Source: Sabellastarte sp. h YS-2021 (Eukaryota; Annelida; Polychaeta; Sabellida; Sabellidae). From it: a stretch of 64,000 bases of DNA. The DNA lies in contig OZ024930.1 of NCBI GenBank assembly GCA_964017235.1, positions 152,458,221 to 152,522,220 of the forward strand. The letters run 5' to 3'. The position numbers and the translations under genes were made by a program. Of the stretch, positions 46,245 through 59,207 are shown piece by piece (within the stretch, counting starts at the first letter, position 1; every line of letters starts with the position of its first letter). The notes under the pieces were generated by a model, which worked only from the letters and a program-made list of their open reading frames with translations, did no database searches and had not been told where the DNA came from.

Positions 46245-49200
46245 GAACAGCAGTTTGTTGCTAAATTAGAATTGAAACACATTAATTTTACAAAGACCTA
46301 GTGTAATTTTAACTAGAATTTTGCTAGCGAGTTTTTGTAATATTATACAGCAATCTGGTGAAGTATAATGATTAAATTCTTTGAAATTGGCATAACCTGT
46401 TATTTACTGTTTTGTGTGGACAAAAATCTTGTGTTTTGTTGTAATGTATTGTGCATTTTAATGTGTTTAGAAATAAATAATAAAAAATGTCCCGAACTTC
46501 CTTATTTTGACAGTTTTTTTAATTTAATGTTTAGTTCAATGTGTTCAGGTTTATAATGAAGGCTTGCATCAGAGTGCGTGATATTGTACTTGTTCATTTT
46601 TACAGACCTATAGACAGACTTCTACTTTCTTGTCACTTGTGTGTCACTTGTGTGTCACGTAAGGACACGTACAGTGTGATGTAAGAGAGACTTTATTTGA
46701 ATAGCTATGCACTGATGCTTTGATTCCTCAAACTTATCTGCCATATAAGGTGATATTTGGGACCTTATCTAGTGTCAACTATTTATAGCAGCAAACATTC
46801 ATTTTGTGATCTACATGTAGTGTGATAAAATTATTTTTACACTACTTGGCAAGAAAAAAAGTCTAAACAAGTATGATAAAATGAGCCCTGAAATATCTCT
46901 ACTTACGTCTGTGTGCGGCTTGCTATATTTGTCAAGAAAAGTGCCCCTGTTGAAGACAGTTCAATATTAATTCATTCATATAGTTTTGTCATTAATTTGA
47001 CTATTATACTAAAAGAGACGACATCATTTGTTTTGATTGTATTTGCCACAACCATGGCTGGTTTCTATGATACATTTGAAGGGTACTTCAGACTTCGTTA
47101 AAACGTGATTACAAGTGTGCCTGCCTAAGTGTGTGGACACCCACTTCTAGTCTATTGCTGATTGTGGTGACTTCAGTCATCGTTGTGAAATAACAAAGGT
47201 CATTGACTTTGTGGTAACAGATAAAGCCCAGCATTTTAGTTTGACAGAAAATACATTATCCAAAACGAAAATTTGGTAATAAACATAATCGAAAGTTATA
47301 TTGTTAATGAGTCGACCAAGAATATGGCTTGAGTTTTATGTACACAGCAATGATTAAGACTGATATTATATTGACATATTATAGAGACTGACATTTTGTC
47401 GGGGTACAATATCGTAGACCATAATTTTTCTTACATTCAACCATCTTAAGCAGACTAAATTGGAAAAAGATTTCTTTATCAGATAATATATAAAATTTTG
47501 ATATTACATTTATGCTGACTGATAAAGATGTTGTCTTCATATAATTTTCATTTTTAAATTAGTGCGTTTGTGTATATTCTTATTTAATTTTCCTTATTTT
47601 GAATTTCTGCTCAAGCTAATTCAGTATAATTTAACAAAGATTTTTGAGTTTGACTTATATTAAAGCAGCAAAAAGCTAACACCCGTTTATTCAGATTTAC
47701 TCCCAAGTTAATGCAGCCAGATGGAGCCAATGGGATATTCGTTTTGTTTTCATACAACAATACCTGTTTTGTTATTCTTTTGTTATTCAAATTTACAATA
47801 TGATTCTAAAGTCTATATGAATTTGAGTATGTACGGTATTTGCAGAGGATCCAGCCAAATTCTACAGTTGTCACATGAATTGGGGCTTTCTTGTGTAAAC
47901 CAGAAAATATTGAAGTACCCGTTTTATAATGCACTTCCATGTTTATATGTATACTTAAACTCTAGAAAACACAGAACATCATAAATATCATCTTAACATA
48001 AAAGTGTTTCAAAATTGATATTCAAATTGATAAACTTCACAAGTTAACTTGTAAAAAATACAGAAATACAAAGCTTATATAGACCACAAAGATACATTAA
48101 ATGTGACCCTTTGAATATCTCTGAAACCTATCCGCAAACAAAAATACCCAAGCAGACATTTTCTTTTTACAACTCTTTGAAAGAAAGTAAAGATAGAGCT
48201 TTTTATTGTGACAAAAATCTCTGAGTGGAAAAAGACTTTATTCTTATCTGTTGACAAAGTATAGAAGTTTTAGGGGGAGCCCCTAGGAATATTTTGTTGA
48301 AGAAAACTCTGACTAGTTTACAAACAGTTGCTCTGGCTGGGTCAGCAAGAACATACTGCCTCTTAATCACCCGACATTGTAGATTGAAACCAAGCACCTT
48401 GCATTGATAAGATTGTGAGTGGAGCTTTATGAGTGTGTCCATAGATTTTTCTAGCTTTCTCCTCCTCAACCACCACCACAAACATTTCTCAGTAACCAGG
48501 AACCATGCACTTTGCAAACAATCTTTTATCAAAGATTAATAAAACATTTGTTGCAATGTTCCAGTTGTTTGGTTTCCACATTGGAAAGTTGATTATTTTC
48601 CTTGTGATGTGTATTATGATTGCATTAATTCTGAAAAAAAAACAGTATACAGAGCAAAGAAAAAACTGAACAAGAATAGGCAAAAGCTACACTTCTTTGC
48701 TAGGAGCAAAGTTGTGTCTGGATGATTATCACAATGTCTGTACAGTAAATTATCTAATATCTGCCCATCGTCTGAATTGTTTTTTTCTTCACTTAAAATA
48801 CCCATCTAATGACTAGACAAGAAGTACAGCACACGTTTGTAAGATAAACTACAAAGTCTTATATTCCTGGATTCAATTAAATACACATTAGACTTAGAAG
48901 AGCTTGGGGTAATAAACCCCTTTGTGTAGAAAATTTTAATTGATGCCCGAGTGTCACATTACTGAGCAGGCACTTGGCCCCAGGGTAGAAAGTGGCTATA
49001 GTATGTGGAATTCATCACTTGAGCGAGGTGGGATGCATCCTTCAAAAGTTAGACCAAATAATCTAAATTTGTGCCAATTTTTGCAACGGGGGTGATAAAA
49101 GGTATAGTGTATTGTCACACAATTATCAGACATGTGTTAAAATTTGCAAAAGGTCAAGAAAATTTAAACTTCTTACCCCAGTACTGTATTGTATCATTAT

Positions 49201-49288
49201 ACTCAACTTTCTATATGTGTATATCTCAATGTACTATGGGACTCCATGTGCTATTTGAACCATCCAGACTACACAAGTACAGCCCAAG
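46245..49288. other. Receptor intron, no features
   Basis: AT-rich sequence. Frames of up to about 109 codons on either strand show no domain. Confidence 0.45.
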
Positions 49289-49618
49289 CAGAGGTAGATA
49301 CAGGATTTTCTGAAAGGGGGGGAGGCGTGGGTTGTCGCAGGTGCAGATATTTCATACTTGGACATTTCATAGCAGGGTATATCATGCGGTCGCAGACAAA
49401 ATCCCAGAGGACAAAATGCCAGTCAAAATTGTAATGGAGAACAAAATGCTAGCCATTTTATGGGACAGGGAGGATAAAATGCTGATCTTATCACTTTATA
49501 TATCATCCTGGTCAAGCAAACCAAAAAAGCCTCTGTAAAAACCAGCAGTAGAAAATACCTTGGTATAAAGGCCCTCTTACTAAATGGTTCATAATACATT
49601 CCTAGATCTGCCTCTGCC
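49289..49618. mobile_element. Possible small MITE
   Basis: The left CAGAGGTAGATACAGG and the right end read inward GCAGAGGCAGATCTAGG are similar. The centre repeats GACAAAATGCCAG-like phrases three to four times. Weak terminal match; low-confidence call. Confidence 0.35.
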
Positions 49619-49879
49619 AAGCTCTTCAGTGACTGATTCTCCTGACTGAAAGAAAGATGCTCCATCGAGTTTCAGTATTATGAATATCCTGGTCAAATTT
49701 TATAAATTATAACATAGTTGGTCATTACACATCTTCAGTATTAAAGTACAAGTTACAGTAATGATTGGCCGATGGTTGGACCATCTCCTTTCTCATAGCT
49801 AAAATACACAAATCTAATCAGTTCTTACATAGCTGGTTTTGCTTTAAGGTATTGATTTTAACGGGGGTGTTCCACTGGG

Positions 49880-50445
49880 GCCAGCCTGTCGGTAACTATG
49901 CATTTTTGGAGAGTCAGGACCAATGTTTACAAGTTCGGTTAGGGTCGGTTGGTGGTGATATTTCTACCACTGTTGCCGACCCTTGTATCTGACCCTAATT
50001 TCATCCACCTAGCAACAGGCCTGTCGGTTAACTTAACGGCCTGTCAATTACACTTCCCTGGCTTGTCGGTTAATCAAACAGGCCTATCTGTGACAAGTAT
50101 CCGGCTTGTCCCAAATATGTACTTCCCAACTGTACTTGAAGACAAACAGACTGTGCAGGAAGGGTTACAGTACAGTCGGTAACTTTAGCCGGCCTGTCTG
50201 TAACTGTTCCCAACAGGCCTGTAAAGTTTCAAGGCCAGTCGGTAACTTTAACCGACTGGGTCCTAATGTCCGGAAAATTTGTAACTGACAGGCCTTAAAC
50301 TAAAACAGACAAGACGTAAACAACAAACGACAGGCCTGTAACACTAACAGACAAGCTGGGAACTGTAACCGACAGGCCGTCAATATTATTGCCTCTTACG
50401 GCATGTCAGTTTCCAAATCTGTGGGTTTAAAAAGGCGAGTCGGTA
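49880..50445. promoter_or_regulatory. Subterminal motif array of Harbinger 2, left
   Basis: More than ten variants of GGCCTGTCGGTAAC or its reverse complement GTAACCGACAGGCC occur in both orientations, for example at about 49884, 50026, 50168, 50190, 50237 and 50365. Clusters like this are likely binding sites for the element's Myb-like protein or transposase (inference). Confidence 0.6.
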
Positions 50446-50647
50446 GACAATCTGCATATATTTGGGCTTTGACTTGTCGAGAGACAACTGGTGTGCAGCT
50501 TTTATTTTAAGTTTTTCATTTTTTGCAAATTAGCTTAAGCCTGAGTTAGGCTGGACTGGCTGGGAGTGAAATCTGTTTTATGAGGTTTCACTTTTATTTT
50601 TAAGTTTTGTGTTTTAAACAAGCTGTACAATTGATTGATTGATCAGC

Positions 50648-52101
50648 ATGCCAATGGGCAGAAGGAGAAAGATTGAAGTACCAACTGACACTCAACCACA
50701 GTTTGAGTTAGGAGATACAGCTGAGGATATAGAGAGAAGAAGGAGGGAGAGAGAGGAGAGGGATGAGAGATAAGAGGATAGAATAAGAGGAGAGGGACAG
50801 AGAGAGGGTGGAGAGAGAGAGGAGGGAAGAGAGCCAGAAAAGGGGAGAGAACTGAACGCGAACAGACACGGACACTGATGTAGAATCAACTCAATCCAGA
50901 CAGAAGAAGGGACAGATGAAGTCCATTTTCCTGAGTGATTCAGATGGAGAAGCCACCGTGGAGTTCGTTAAACAGCATGAGGAACTTTATGACAAGACCA
51001 ACAACAGTTTCAAAGACAAACAGAAGAAAGAAAGACTTTGGGAGCAGCTAGCAGCTATCAAGACTGTGAAGAAGTGGTTTCGAGACTCAATGTACCAGAT
51101 ATGGCAAGCTCACTCAGATGAAGTCAGGATAAGCAGCCGAGAAGAGCACAGAACGACAGACCTGGCTGAAGGACAGTTTCAGTTTTCTATGAGGTCACAT
51201 CAGAAGGAAGGGAGTTTCCAAGTCTTCTGCATTCAAGTCAGCCCAGAGACTTTCTGCAGCCGCAGCCTCAGCTTCAGTTTCAGATACATCTAGAGACACA
51301 GAATCTGAGATGGAAATCAGCATTGCATCAGATGTTACTTATCAGCCTTCGAGCACCAGTCCTAAGTGATGACAGCCTACAGTCGCGACTACCACCACTG
51401 CTGCAGATCAGTCTTAGATCAGTTGCAGCAGATGAGGTCGATGATTTCCACATTTCTGGGTGCATGTCAGGACCCCACTCCAAGTCCAAGACAGTCGTTC
51501 TGCAACTATCTCCACTCTGACATTGAACGCCTGGAGGAGAGAGACTTTTTGACCTTCAGGAATGAGACAGTGAAGCTTTTCAGTGAAATACAGTACAAGG
51601 CCAAAGAATCACAAGTCAACAGGTCACCACATTTCAACTTCCAGAAGCAACACAGGCCACAACAGGACGTGAATACACACTCACCATACCAGAAACTCAA
51701 GCAGTCTTCATTCCTAGCCTACACAGATAGCCACATCACAGCCTGCTACAATGATTGCCAAAGTACAGCAACCATCAAGGCCTTTATCAGTGTCAGCACA
51801 GCCAACTTCTTATGTAGTTGTGGATGACCAACAGCCTGGGACTTCCAGACAGATGATTTTCAACCCACCTTCAGTTGCAGCTTCACAACAGGAGGAAAGT
51901 CAACACAACACTTCTGGATTATCCAGACTCTTTGGAGCTATTCCAAGTGTACTACAGTACCAGCAGATAGACACACTACAGCCATTTTCACCCTCTCAAC
52001 TTCAACCAGCACCATTACCAGTGCCATCTTCCACTCATCAAAAACAGTCAAGACCTTCCAGCCAGTCTAGCCAGCACAGTCAGCCCAAATCAGCGGATTA
52101 G
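50648..52101 (+). pseudogene. Harbinger 2 Myb/MADF-like gene, frameshifted
   Basis: The first ATG is at 50648 (MPMGRRRKIEVPTD) and runs into a stop after a basic Arg/Glu-rich stretch near 50770. The DNA-binding domain is recognisable from 50950: VEFVKQHEELYDKTNN, LWEQLAAI and VKKWF. Past 51090 the expected RYGKLTQMKSG continues in a different frame, and ERQTWLKDSFSFL follows with stops on either side. A C-terminal domain-like block FCNYLHSDIERLEERDF and NETVKLFSEIQYKAKE lies in the frame at 51366-51827, and a Ser/Gln/Pro-rich tail ends at 52101. At least two frame changes and several stops. In intact elements this protein partners the transposase on DNA. AATAAA follows at 52254. Confidence 0.75.
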
Positions 52102-52253
52102 TCTCAACAAAACCGGCCCTTCTAAGGGCCAACCGAATCTTCCAAAATCAATTATTCAGCTGTTGTTGCCCAAAAACAAAAAGAGCACACCGTCCAACAC
52201 TTAGTACATGAAAAAAGTTGTGTGAATGAATGAGTGAATGTTGAACAAATATT

Positions 52254-52259
52254 AATAAA
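52254..52259 (+). terminator. Poly(A) signal after the Harbinger 2 Myb-like gene
   Basis: AATAAA, about 150 bp after the last stop; an A-rich low-complexity stretch (52275-52500) follows between the two convergent genes. Confidence 0.45.
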
Positions 52260-52265
52260 GTTCCA

Positions 52266-52560
52266 CCACAAAACAGAGAAAAAAAATTAAAAAGAAGTAA
52301 AAAATTCTAAAAAAAAAATTTTTTTAAATTGTAAAAAAGTTTTAAAAAATTTAAAAAGAAAGTAGAAAAAAAACTTAAATAAAATTTGTCCCCTAAGAAT
52401 TCCAAAGAAAACCACCTCCACCCCTCAACCAAACAAAAACAAAAATTATAAAACAAAAGTCCACCCCCGCCCCTCCCCCCCAATAAAAAATAACAAAGAT
52501 CCAGACACCAATCCACGTCCCTCCCAGCCCAAACCAAAATTGCAGTAAAATATTTTTGGT
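52266..52560. repeat. A-rich low-complexity stretch between Harbinger 2 genes
   Basis: Long runs of A interspersed with TT/C, then C-rich runs (CCACCCCCGCCCCTCCCCCC near 52460). Frames across it are compositional artefacts. Confidence 0.8.
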
Positions 52561-52711
52561 GAAATTGAATTTGCATTAAATTGTTGGAAAATTGGGGTTA
52601 TTTTTTGGTCAACACTTTGCTAAATAAAAGTTCTTGGATTATTTGGGTAGTCCTGAAAAGACTGAGAGATGACAGCATGTTCTCCCCCTCAGTCTTCTCC
52701 CCTCAGTCTTC

Positions 52712-53960
52712 TTAAACTCTCTCCTCCTGCCCAGCCAGCGTTCCCACCTGATTGAAGTAGTCTTTCAGTAAGTCTCGTTGATGTTTGGCCTCCCTCGATG
52801 GGTTTCTGAAGTTAGGAGTGGGTGGTCTGTCAGCTCCCCCTTGATGGCTTCTCAGCATGTTATGCAATACCACATATGTTAACACAATGTCTCTCACTAC
52901 TTCTGGCCTCTGCTCCATGGTGGTCAACAGCACCCTGAATCTATTGACAAGTATACCAAATGAGTTCTCAAAAACCCTCCTGAACCTGGATATCCTGTAG
53001 TAGGCTATTGTCTCTTCCCTGGTCAGTTGTCATCTACTGTAAGGCTTGACCAGCCAAGGCATCAGGGCAAAGGCATCATCCCCAGCAGGAAGTACTGTAG
53101 ATTCATGTGGTGGTAGTCCCAAGGTTCTGTTCTCAATTCTTCTTTTCAGTTTGCTGCGGTTGAATATCTGAGCATTAGGTGATGCCCACTGGCCCCCATG
53201 TTGACCCACAGGAATTTGTAATCTGCATCGACTAAAGCCAAAAGTACCATGGAGAAGCAGCCCTTGTAGTTGAAATATTCACTGCCTGACTTCTTGGGCT
53301 TCTTTACAGCAATGTGTTTTCCATCTAGTGCACCAACTGCATGGGGGACATTCCATCTGTTTCTAAATCTTTCTTCAATTTTCTTCCAGTCTCCAGGACC
53401 AGTGGCACACATCAATTCTTGTTGAAATTCTTTCAAAATGGCTTTGCAGACCTGGGGGACAAATTTGCAGATGGTTGTTCTTCCAACCCTCCAGTGATAT
53501 TGCAGTGAAGTGTAGCTTTCCCCTGTGGATAAGTGTCTCAAAGTAACTGCCAGTTTCAATCCGACTACCAGTGGCTTCCTGAAGTTTGTGATTGACTTCC
53601 TGAGATGCGGGGTGATTCTTTCTTCAATCAAATAACAAAATGCTGTTTCCATCCTGGTAAAGTTTCTGTAGCCTGGTATATCAGTAGTGATTAGTTCCTC
53701 CAACAGTGTTCTGTAGCAACCTCTGTCCTCTGCAGTATCCAGGGCATGACCCATGGATTCCTTGGCTTCCTTCTCCTTCTGGGTGGTGGGGGTAGTGGTA
53801 ATGCTGGCTGGACAGGTGCTGGGTTCTGCTGTCTTCTGTGTCTTAAAATTATCATGTACAGTAAAATATTTAACTCAATAAAATCAAAAGGACCCTCAAG
53901 TGATCTATCAATTGCTCTTGATGTGTTCCAGTCATCTTTGAAGTGTGAAATGAATGGCAC
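52712..53960 (-). pseudogene. Harbinger 2 transposase, full length but disabled
   Basis: From ATG at 53960 (MPFISHFKDDW), with basic Pro/Arg stretch PPPPRRRRKPRNPWV, then the helix-turn-helix-like part (YRNFTRMETAFCYL, LKLAVTLRHLSTGESY, ICKFVPQVCKAIL), GALDGKHIAVKKPKKSG with the first catalytic Asp, SPNAQIFNRSKL where the second catalytic Asp is normally SDAQ, FRRVFENSFGILVNRFR with the catalytic Glu, and VVLHNMLR before the stop at 52712. The total matches a complete PIF/Harbinger transposase (about 400 residues). Defects: frameshifts near 53725 and 53183, an in-frame TGA at 53032-53030, and Asp to Asn (AAT at 53176-53174) in the triad. Confidence 0.88.
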
Positions 53961-54019
53961 ATCACAAGGGAGGGGGGTTTATATAGTGTGATATGGATCC
54001 CAATTCTGGATCCCGACTA

Positions 54020-54320
54020 TAGATACCGACCCACAAAAACAATCAGTCCTGTCGGGAAGGGTCGGGAACATGGTCCCGGCTTGTCTGTTTGTCTTTACGG
54101 CTTGTCTGTTTGTGATCCAGCTTGTCGTGTTAGGGTTTAGGGCTTGTCGTAGTAGTTCTACGACTGGCCGTGCAAAAAATGTCCCCGACCCTACGTCTTG
54201 TCAGGATGCTCATCACGTCCTGTAACTATACTGACCTGTCGGGGATTTGATAACTGACTCAGCATTTTTGTGCGCTTTTTCCCATGACCTTACGACTGAC
54301 CCTAGAGTCGTAGGGTTGGT
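54020..54320. promoter_or_regulatory. Subterminal motif array of Harbinger 2, right
   Basis: Variants GGCTTGTCTGTTTG (twice near 54075-54115), GGCTTGTCGTAG, CGTCTTGTCAGG and GACCTGTCGGGG, matching the motif of the left array more loosely. Confidence 0.5.
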
Positions 54321-54353
54321 TAAAGGGTCGGCTCCAATGGAACATCCCCATAA

Positions 54354-57300
54354 GTCTTACGCAAAATCAAAGTGAATGAAAAGTGGATGTAGAATAGAAT
54401 ATTAAAATATTGACAATTGTAAAAATATATATTACATGTGTATTTATATGTCAGTTAAATTTGATTAACCTGAGTCTAATTACTAGTTAAACCCGCATCT
54501 CGATCTGTTTGGGGTGCAGTATGTAAGTTTAGTTACGTACCACAAATTACAAACTTTACCAAAACATTTTCTGCCTTTAGTTAGTATATTATTTGTTTGC
54601 CATGTTATATTGAAACCTTCAACCCCAAGAAAACCACTCTGATTTTTTACTCTCTTAAACTTAGAATGTGCTTTTGTAAAAATAAAGAAAGTAGTTCTAT
54701 TATATTACTCATTTTAACTATACATGTATATGAATAAGTTACCATCATAATGTACGGATATTTTGACAATCTAATTGTGAGTTGGCACCTATACTACCCC
54801 TTCTTCTATGTACATTTGTGCATGTTGATCCAAGCCTGTCTTTGTAATGTGAAAAAGGTTCACTTGGAAGTCCTCAAACAACACGCCTGGCTATGCAATC
54901 AGTCAATAGATTAATCAGTTTAAGAGACATACTAAAGCAATGAAAAACCTGTGTGGATTTTCTTTTCACATTTTGAATAGCAGTAGATCCTTATACAATA
55001 AAAGCTTTCCAAATTGAAGGGCATGCTTTTTTGAAGAATTGATTTAATGACACTCACTGTATGTTTAACATCTCATAAATAAATCCCTGGAATGTTCCTA
55101 TTCTTCACTACCTTTTTGAGAAGAGGAAAAGCTGATCTCATTTTTATAGGTAATCGTTCAGGTCTTAAAAACCTTTTTCACTGTAAGGAAATTGAGGTGT
55201 TGTTTTAAGTATAGGTTGATGGCGTATATGAAAATAATAAATTGTTTATGAGATCCTGAAGAGACTGATTCAACAGTCCATTATTTTCAGATATTGGACA
55301 CTTGGAAGACTATCAACCTATTTCAATTACATCCCTTCCTTAATTAGTAACTTAATATGTTCTTTAAAGTCATTTCTTTCAATTCCATATTTCTGGTAAT
55401 TATTTGGGATGTATTAGGGCTTCCATATTTGATCATAGCCACTGAGTAAAACAACTGTCGATTAATGAAGATAATGAAATTTCTCAAGTATAATTTTTAA
55501 AAAAACTAAGAAACTCAGAAGAATATATTTTTGGAGATTTTGTAAAAGTCAAAGCAATTTGAAAAGTTGTCTGTAGTTGCCCTTTAAATTGATCTTTTCA
55601 TTAATGAGAGTAAAATATAGTTGCTTATGTTAGTAGAATACCTAGAAATCAATAATATGCTTCCACTTTATCATATATTCTAGAAAGTAGAAAGTGGGTA
55701 AGCTTCAATGGGAAACACCGTCTGAAGACTTGGTATTCTCTATGTACAGTAAATTTCGCTAAACAGAGTTTTGTATCAAATACCCACATAATATATAGTA
55801 AAATATGCATATTCTTTAATTTTACATTTGTCTGTTTCATTTAATTGCTGACCACCAATATCATAACCAAATTTTCACTTTCTTGATGGAAAAATGAAGT
55901 AACTTTTGCAAACAGACTATCTGCATCAGTCATGGTTAGGTTTGTGTAGAAGTATTGAAGTAAAACAAATGAACTTGAAATGTAAAGGGGTCATATTGAT
56001 GTCAACCCTTTGCGATCTTCAGGTTATTCTGTGGAAACAATGATTTCGTATTAAACCGATAAAACAGTTAACAGCACCAGAAACTAAGCCAGAGTTTGTA
56101 AGGTATGTGTGTCCTTTTGAATAACCATTTCCAGTGACACATTCTAATTGGGTAAACAATTTCTGGATATTTCTCCTAACATAGAGTAGATCGGTGTAAT
56201 TCAGTGGAAACACTTCAATAGCTTGCCAGCAATATGTACACCACCAGTACATGATCACCTGATAACATACTGGTGTCAGGAGATTGGTATAAGTGACAAC
56301 ATTCATTGACAGAGTGTATTCAGAATATCCCTGTACAAAAACCAAACATTAGCCTGACTAAACGAGGCGGAAGAAGCTTTAAAGGCAGATTTGTAAACAT
56401 CCGGTCCAGTACGCTAGGGTTTTAAGAATATATTCGTTTAGACGACTTCCATAATGTATAGTTTTTAACATTACCTTGACCAGTGTGGTGTAGAATTTTC
56501 TGCTTTCTACAGGGGTGGACAGTCTTATCCCCAAGACAGTATAAAGGACAACCAGTTTCACTGTCTGTCTCTTGTTGAGTCTTGTCCGTAAGACTGTCCA
56601 TCCATGAAAAATTTATGAATAAGTGTACTTATTCTCTGTAGAAGGTTTTTCTATTTACATTAGAACTGTCCTTGCTTGTGTTTTATTCTAATTACTACAT
56701 CCTTGAGTGTGTAAATTGGTGAATAGATTTAAAATTAACAACTGAGTGTTTTAAATATTCTTGCAAAATTTAACATGGGAACTGTATCAAACGTTTGTTT
56801 AAACAAAAGTAAGAGTATAAATTTCTGATAAAGTAAGTTTACTCCTATGTAATTTAATACTCGCCCCAGCCTTGATTGAAACTAGAACTGCTTGCTCCCT
56901 GGAGAAAACTTCATTTGATTATAATCAGTGGGTACCAACAGCCAGATTTCCAGATTTCTGACTGTGTTGATTCACGACTCTGGATGAAGTACATGTGTTA
57001 TTCAGTGTATGGTATGATATTGTCACATAAAACTTCTCAACTCCGGGAATATATTGAACAAACCTACTGCAGTGGGCCAAACTCTCACAGAGGTGACAGC
57101 CTGTGTTTAGATGCAACGCTTGCTAACCATTAGGTCATAAGGACCCTGTGTACTGCAGTAAGGCAAGACAATCGTGTTCTACTCATGTCTTGGTGCCATA
57201 TTCACTTAAGGTCTTGGCTAAATCATCGACTATTAAGTTGATTATATATTATATAAAAGTTAAGCTTATAAGACTTGGCTATGACCTTACATGATCAAGG

Positions 57301-58917
57301 TCCCTGGTTTTCTAAATATTTAGACCCAGATCATTGAGACTGGGGTTACAATCAAGCCCATATGTGTCCTTTTCTACTTTCACTTGTACTCTGAAGCTCA
57401 ACACACAAAGTCAGCTGACACAGAGCCCATTCACAAGCACTGATTGCTTGTCTAATGTGTGAGCACCCAAGAGATGATTAAACCTTATAACTATTTTATG
57501 CCAACATTTGTCAACAGGCATACTCAGGATTTCTTCATCTCATATGGGACTTATGGTGACTTGTTAATTGCAACATTTTTAAGTACCCTCATATGTAGAG
57601 ATTTCACACAAGTGTAAAACCTGGAGCATCTCTTCTACAGAAAAACTGGGCAGAAATATTGAGAGACTTTAACCATTTTCATTAGGCATTAGCACCAGAC
57701 CATTAAAATAACTTTATGGAACACATACACACGGAGAATAAAGCTTGGTGGAGGGCCTCCTAAATTACTGCAACAGTGGCAAAGTTGGGACTGAAAAAAA
57801 CAAGAATAAGTGATTGCAGTTTTTGACCTTTAAATTATAATCACTAATTTCTGATTGTTTCATGTTTAATCAGCTTGTTTATTCACCTGCGTCTGTTTGT
57901 TGAAAACAATTTATGGAGTTCCGGCTATTTGTCAAAATTAATGACCCTACATCTCCCCAGAAAACAAGGTATTGGCATTGCAGAATTTTGGGTTCTGACT
58001 AAGTTTGGCTCTTAGATTAGAAGACTTGGCCTACAATATTTTTCATGAGTTCTTAGTGCATAGAGTTGATTTTATGATGCATTTTATCAAACAATAAATG
58101 ACAACAGAATATTGTAAGAATGTAACCTTCAACAATGAGTGGTTCTGAAAAAAAATCCATATTTGAAAAACAAGTGAATGTGTTATCTTGATCAAAGTAT
58201 CTCCAACACAAAAGCGTACACAGGTTAAATTGCTTTATCTTGTAGTTACAAGATAGCAATAGATGCAGTTACAAGACAGGAAAAAATGTAAATTGATGTG
58301 TATATTCTTCAGTACTCTTCTGTCATTAAGTTAAAAGAATTGAAAGAATGGAATGAACTGACATTCAAGAAACATTCCAAGTATGAACTGTTTTTGACTC
58401 TCTCTCATCCTGATTGTTAGATCTATCCTCATGTATGTAGGTCAGTTGTCATGCAGTGAATGTTTCAGACTTAGTTTTGCCTTAAGTGTTGGCTTATAAA
58501 ACCTCCAAGTGGATGACATGAATTTATTTTTCTCTTTTTGCCATAATGGTCATGTATGAAAATCACATAACATTTAATCAACAGGAAAGTATAAGCTGAG
58601 CTTTGGAGTTTTGCCTGTATATTATTGTGAGTCTCAGACTTTAAATGAGTGTATCCTGACAAGTTAAATTTTTACTGAACAGAAACCTGAAATACCAGTT
58701 AACAGGATAAAGGCCCTCTGAAAAACTGATATATGTCCACTTAAAAGCTAAATTACACTAAGCAGGGTTTGGCTGTAATCACTGTTCATTATTATACATG
58801 ATTTGCATTTGATATACATGTGTCTCGGAAACTCAACTGACAAAAAATGTTAGATGTGAGACAAAACTCAACCGAATTTTAGCTAAGGTTTGGAGATATT
58901 TCATGAGTCTGGCCCCA
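54354..58917. other. Receptor intron, mostly featureless
   Basis: AT-rich. Around 57191-57315 a decayed foldback resembles the MITE ends (CATATTCACTTAAGGTCTTGG, and GGCTATGACCTTA in reverse). No host exon recognised. Confidence 0.45.
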
Positions 58918-59207
58918 GGGCCTGTATTCACAAAGAGAAAAAATAGCTTAACTGTCACAGAAAAATGGCTTCGCTAATCTTTGAATTAAATCGGTACCCA
59001 CAAAGTTAAGTTAATTTTCGGATAAAATGCAGCAGAATCAACTATATTTAAGTTAATCCTTCTGTTAGGTGGATTAAACTTAATCCAAAAACTCAGCTTA
59101 GCTTCTCTGTAAATACGAATCTAAATCCTGATCCAATTTTGGATTCACTTAAACAATTATTTTGCTGATCCCCTTTGTGAATGGTATTCGTTTGTGAATA
59201 GAGCCCC
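58918..59207. mobile_element. MITE, related to the 45659 element
   Basis: The left end GGGCCTGTATTCACAAAG and the right end read inward GGGGCTCTATTCACAAACG, each followed in the arms by AGCTTAAC or AAGTTAA/TTAACTT motifs. A second TTCACAAAGGGG lies inside the right arm at about 59170. Same terminal motif as the MITE at 45659, different interior. Confidence 0.65.

Larger units (their letters stand above)
49862..54350. mobile_element. PIF/Harbinger DNA transposon 2, inside the receptor intron
   Basis: The left end is CGGGGGTGTTCCACTGGGGC and the right end read inward TGGGGATGTTCCATTGGAGC; TAA flanks both sides (49859-49861 and 54351-54353). It carries a Myb/MADF-like gene on the plus strand and a transposase on the minus strand, converging. 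Both genes are broken. Long subterminal regions (about 0.6 kb left, 0.3 kb right) are full of variants of CCTGTCGGTAAC. Confidence 0.88.

Noticed and set aside
48203-48532. 109-codon minus-strand frame in the receptor intron
   Set aside because: No domain, no splice structure, and normal AT-rich composition for a chance frame.
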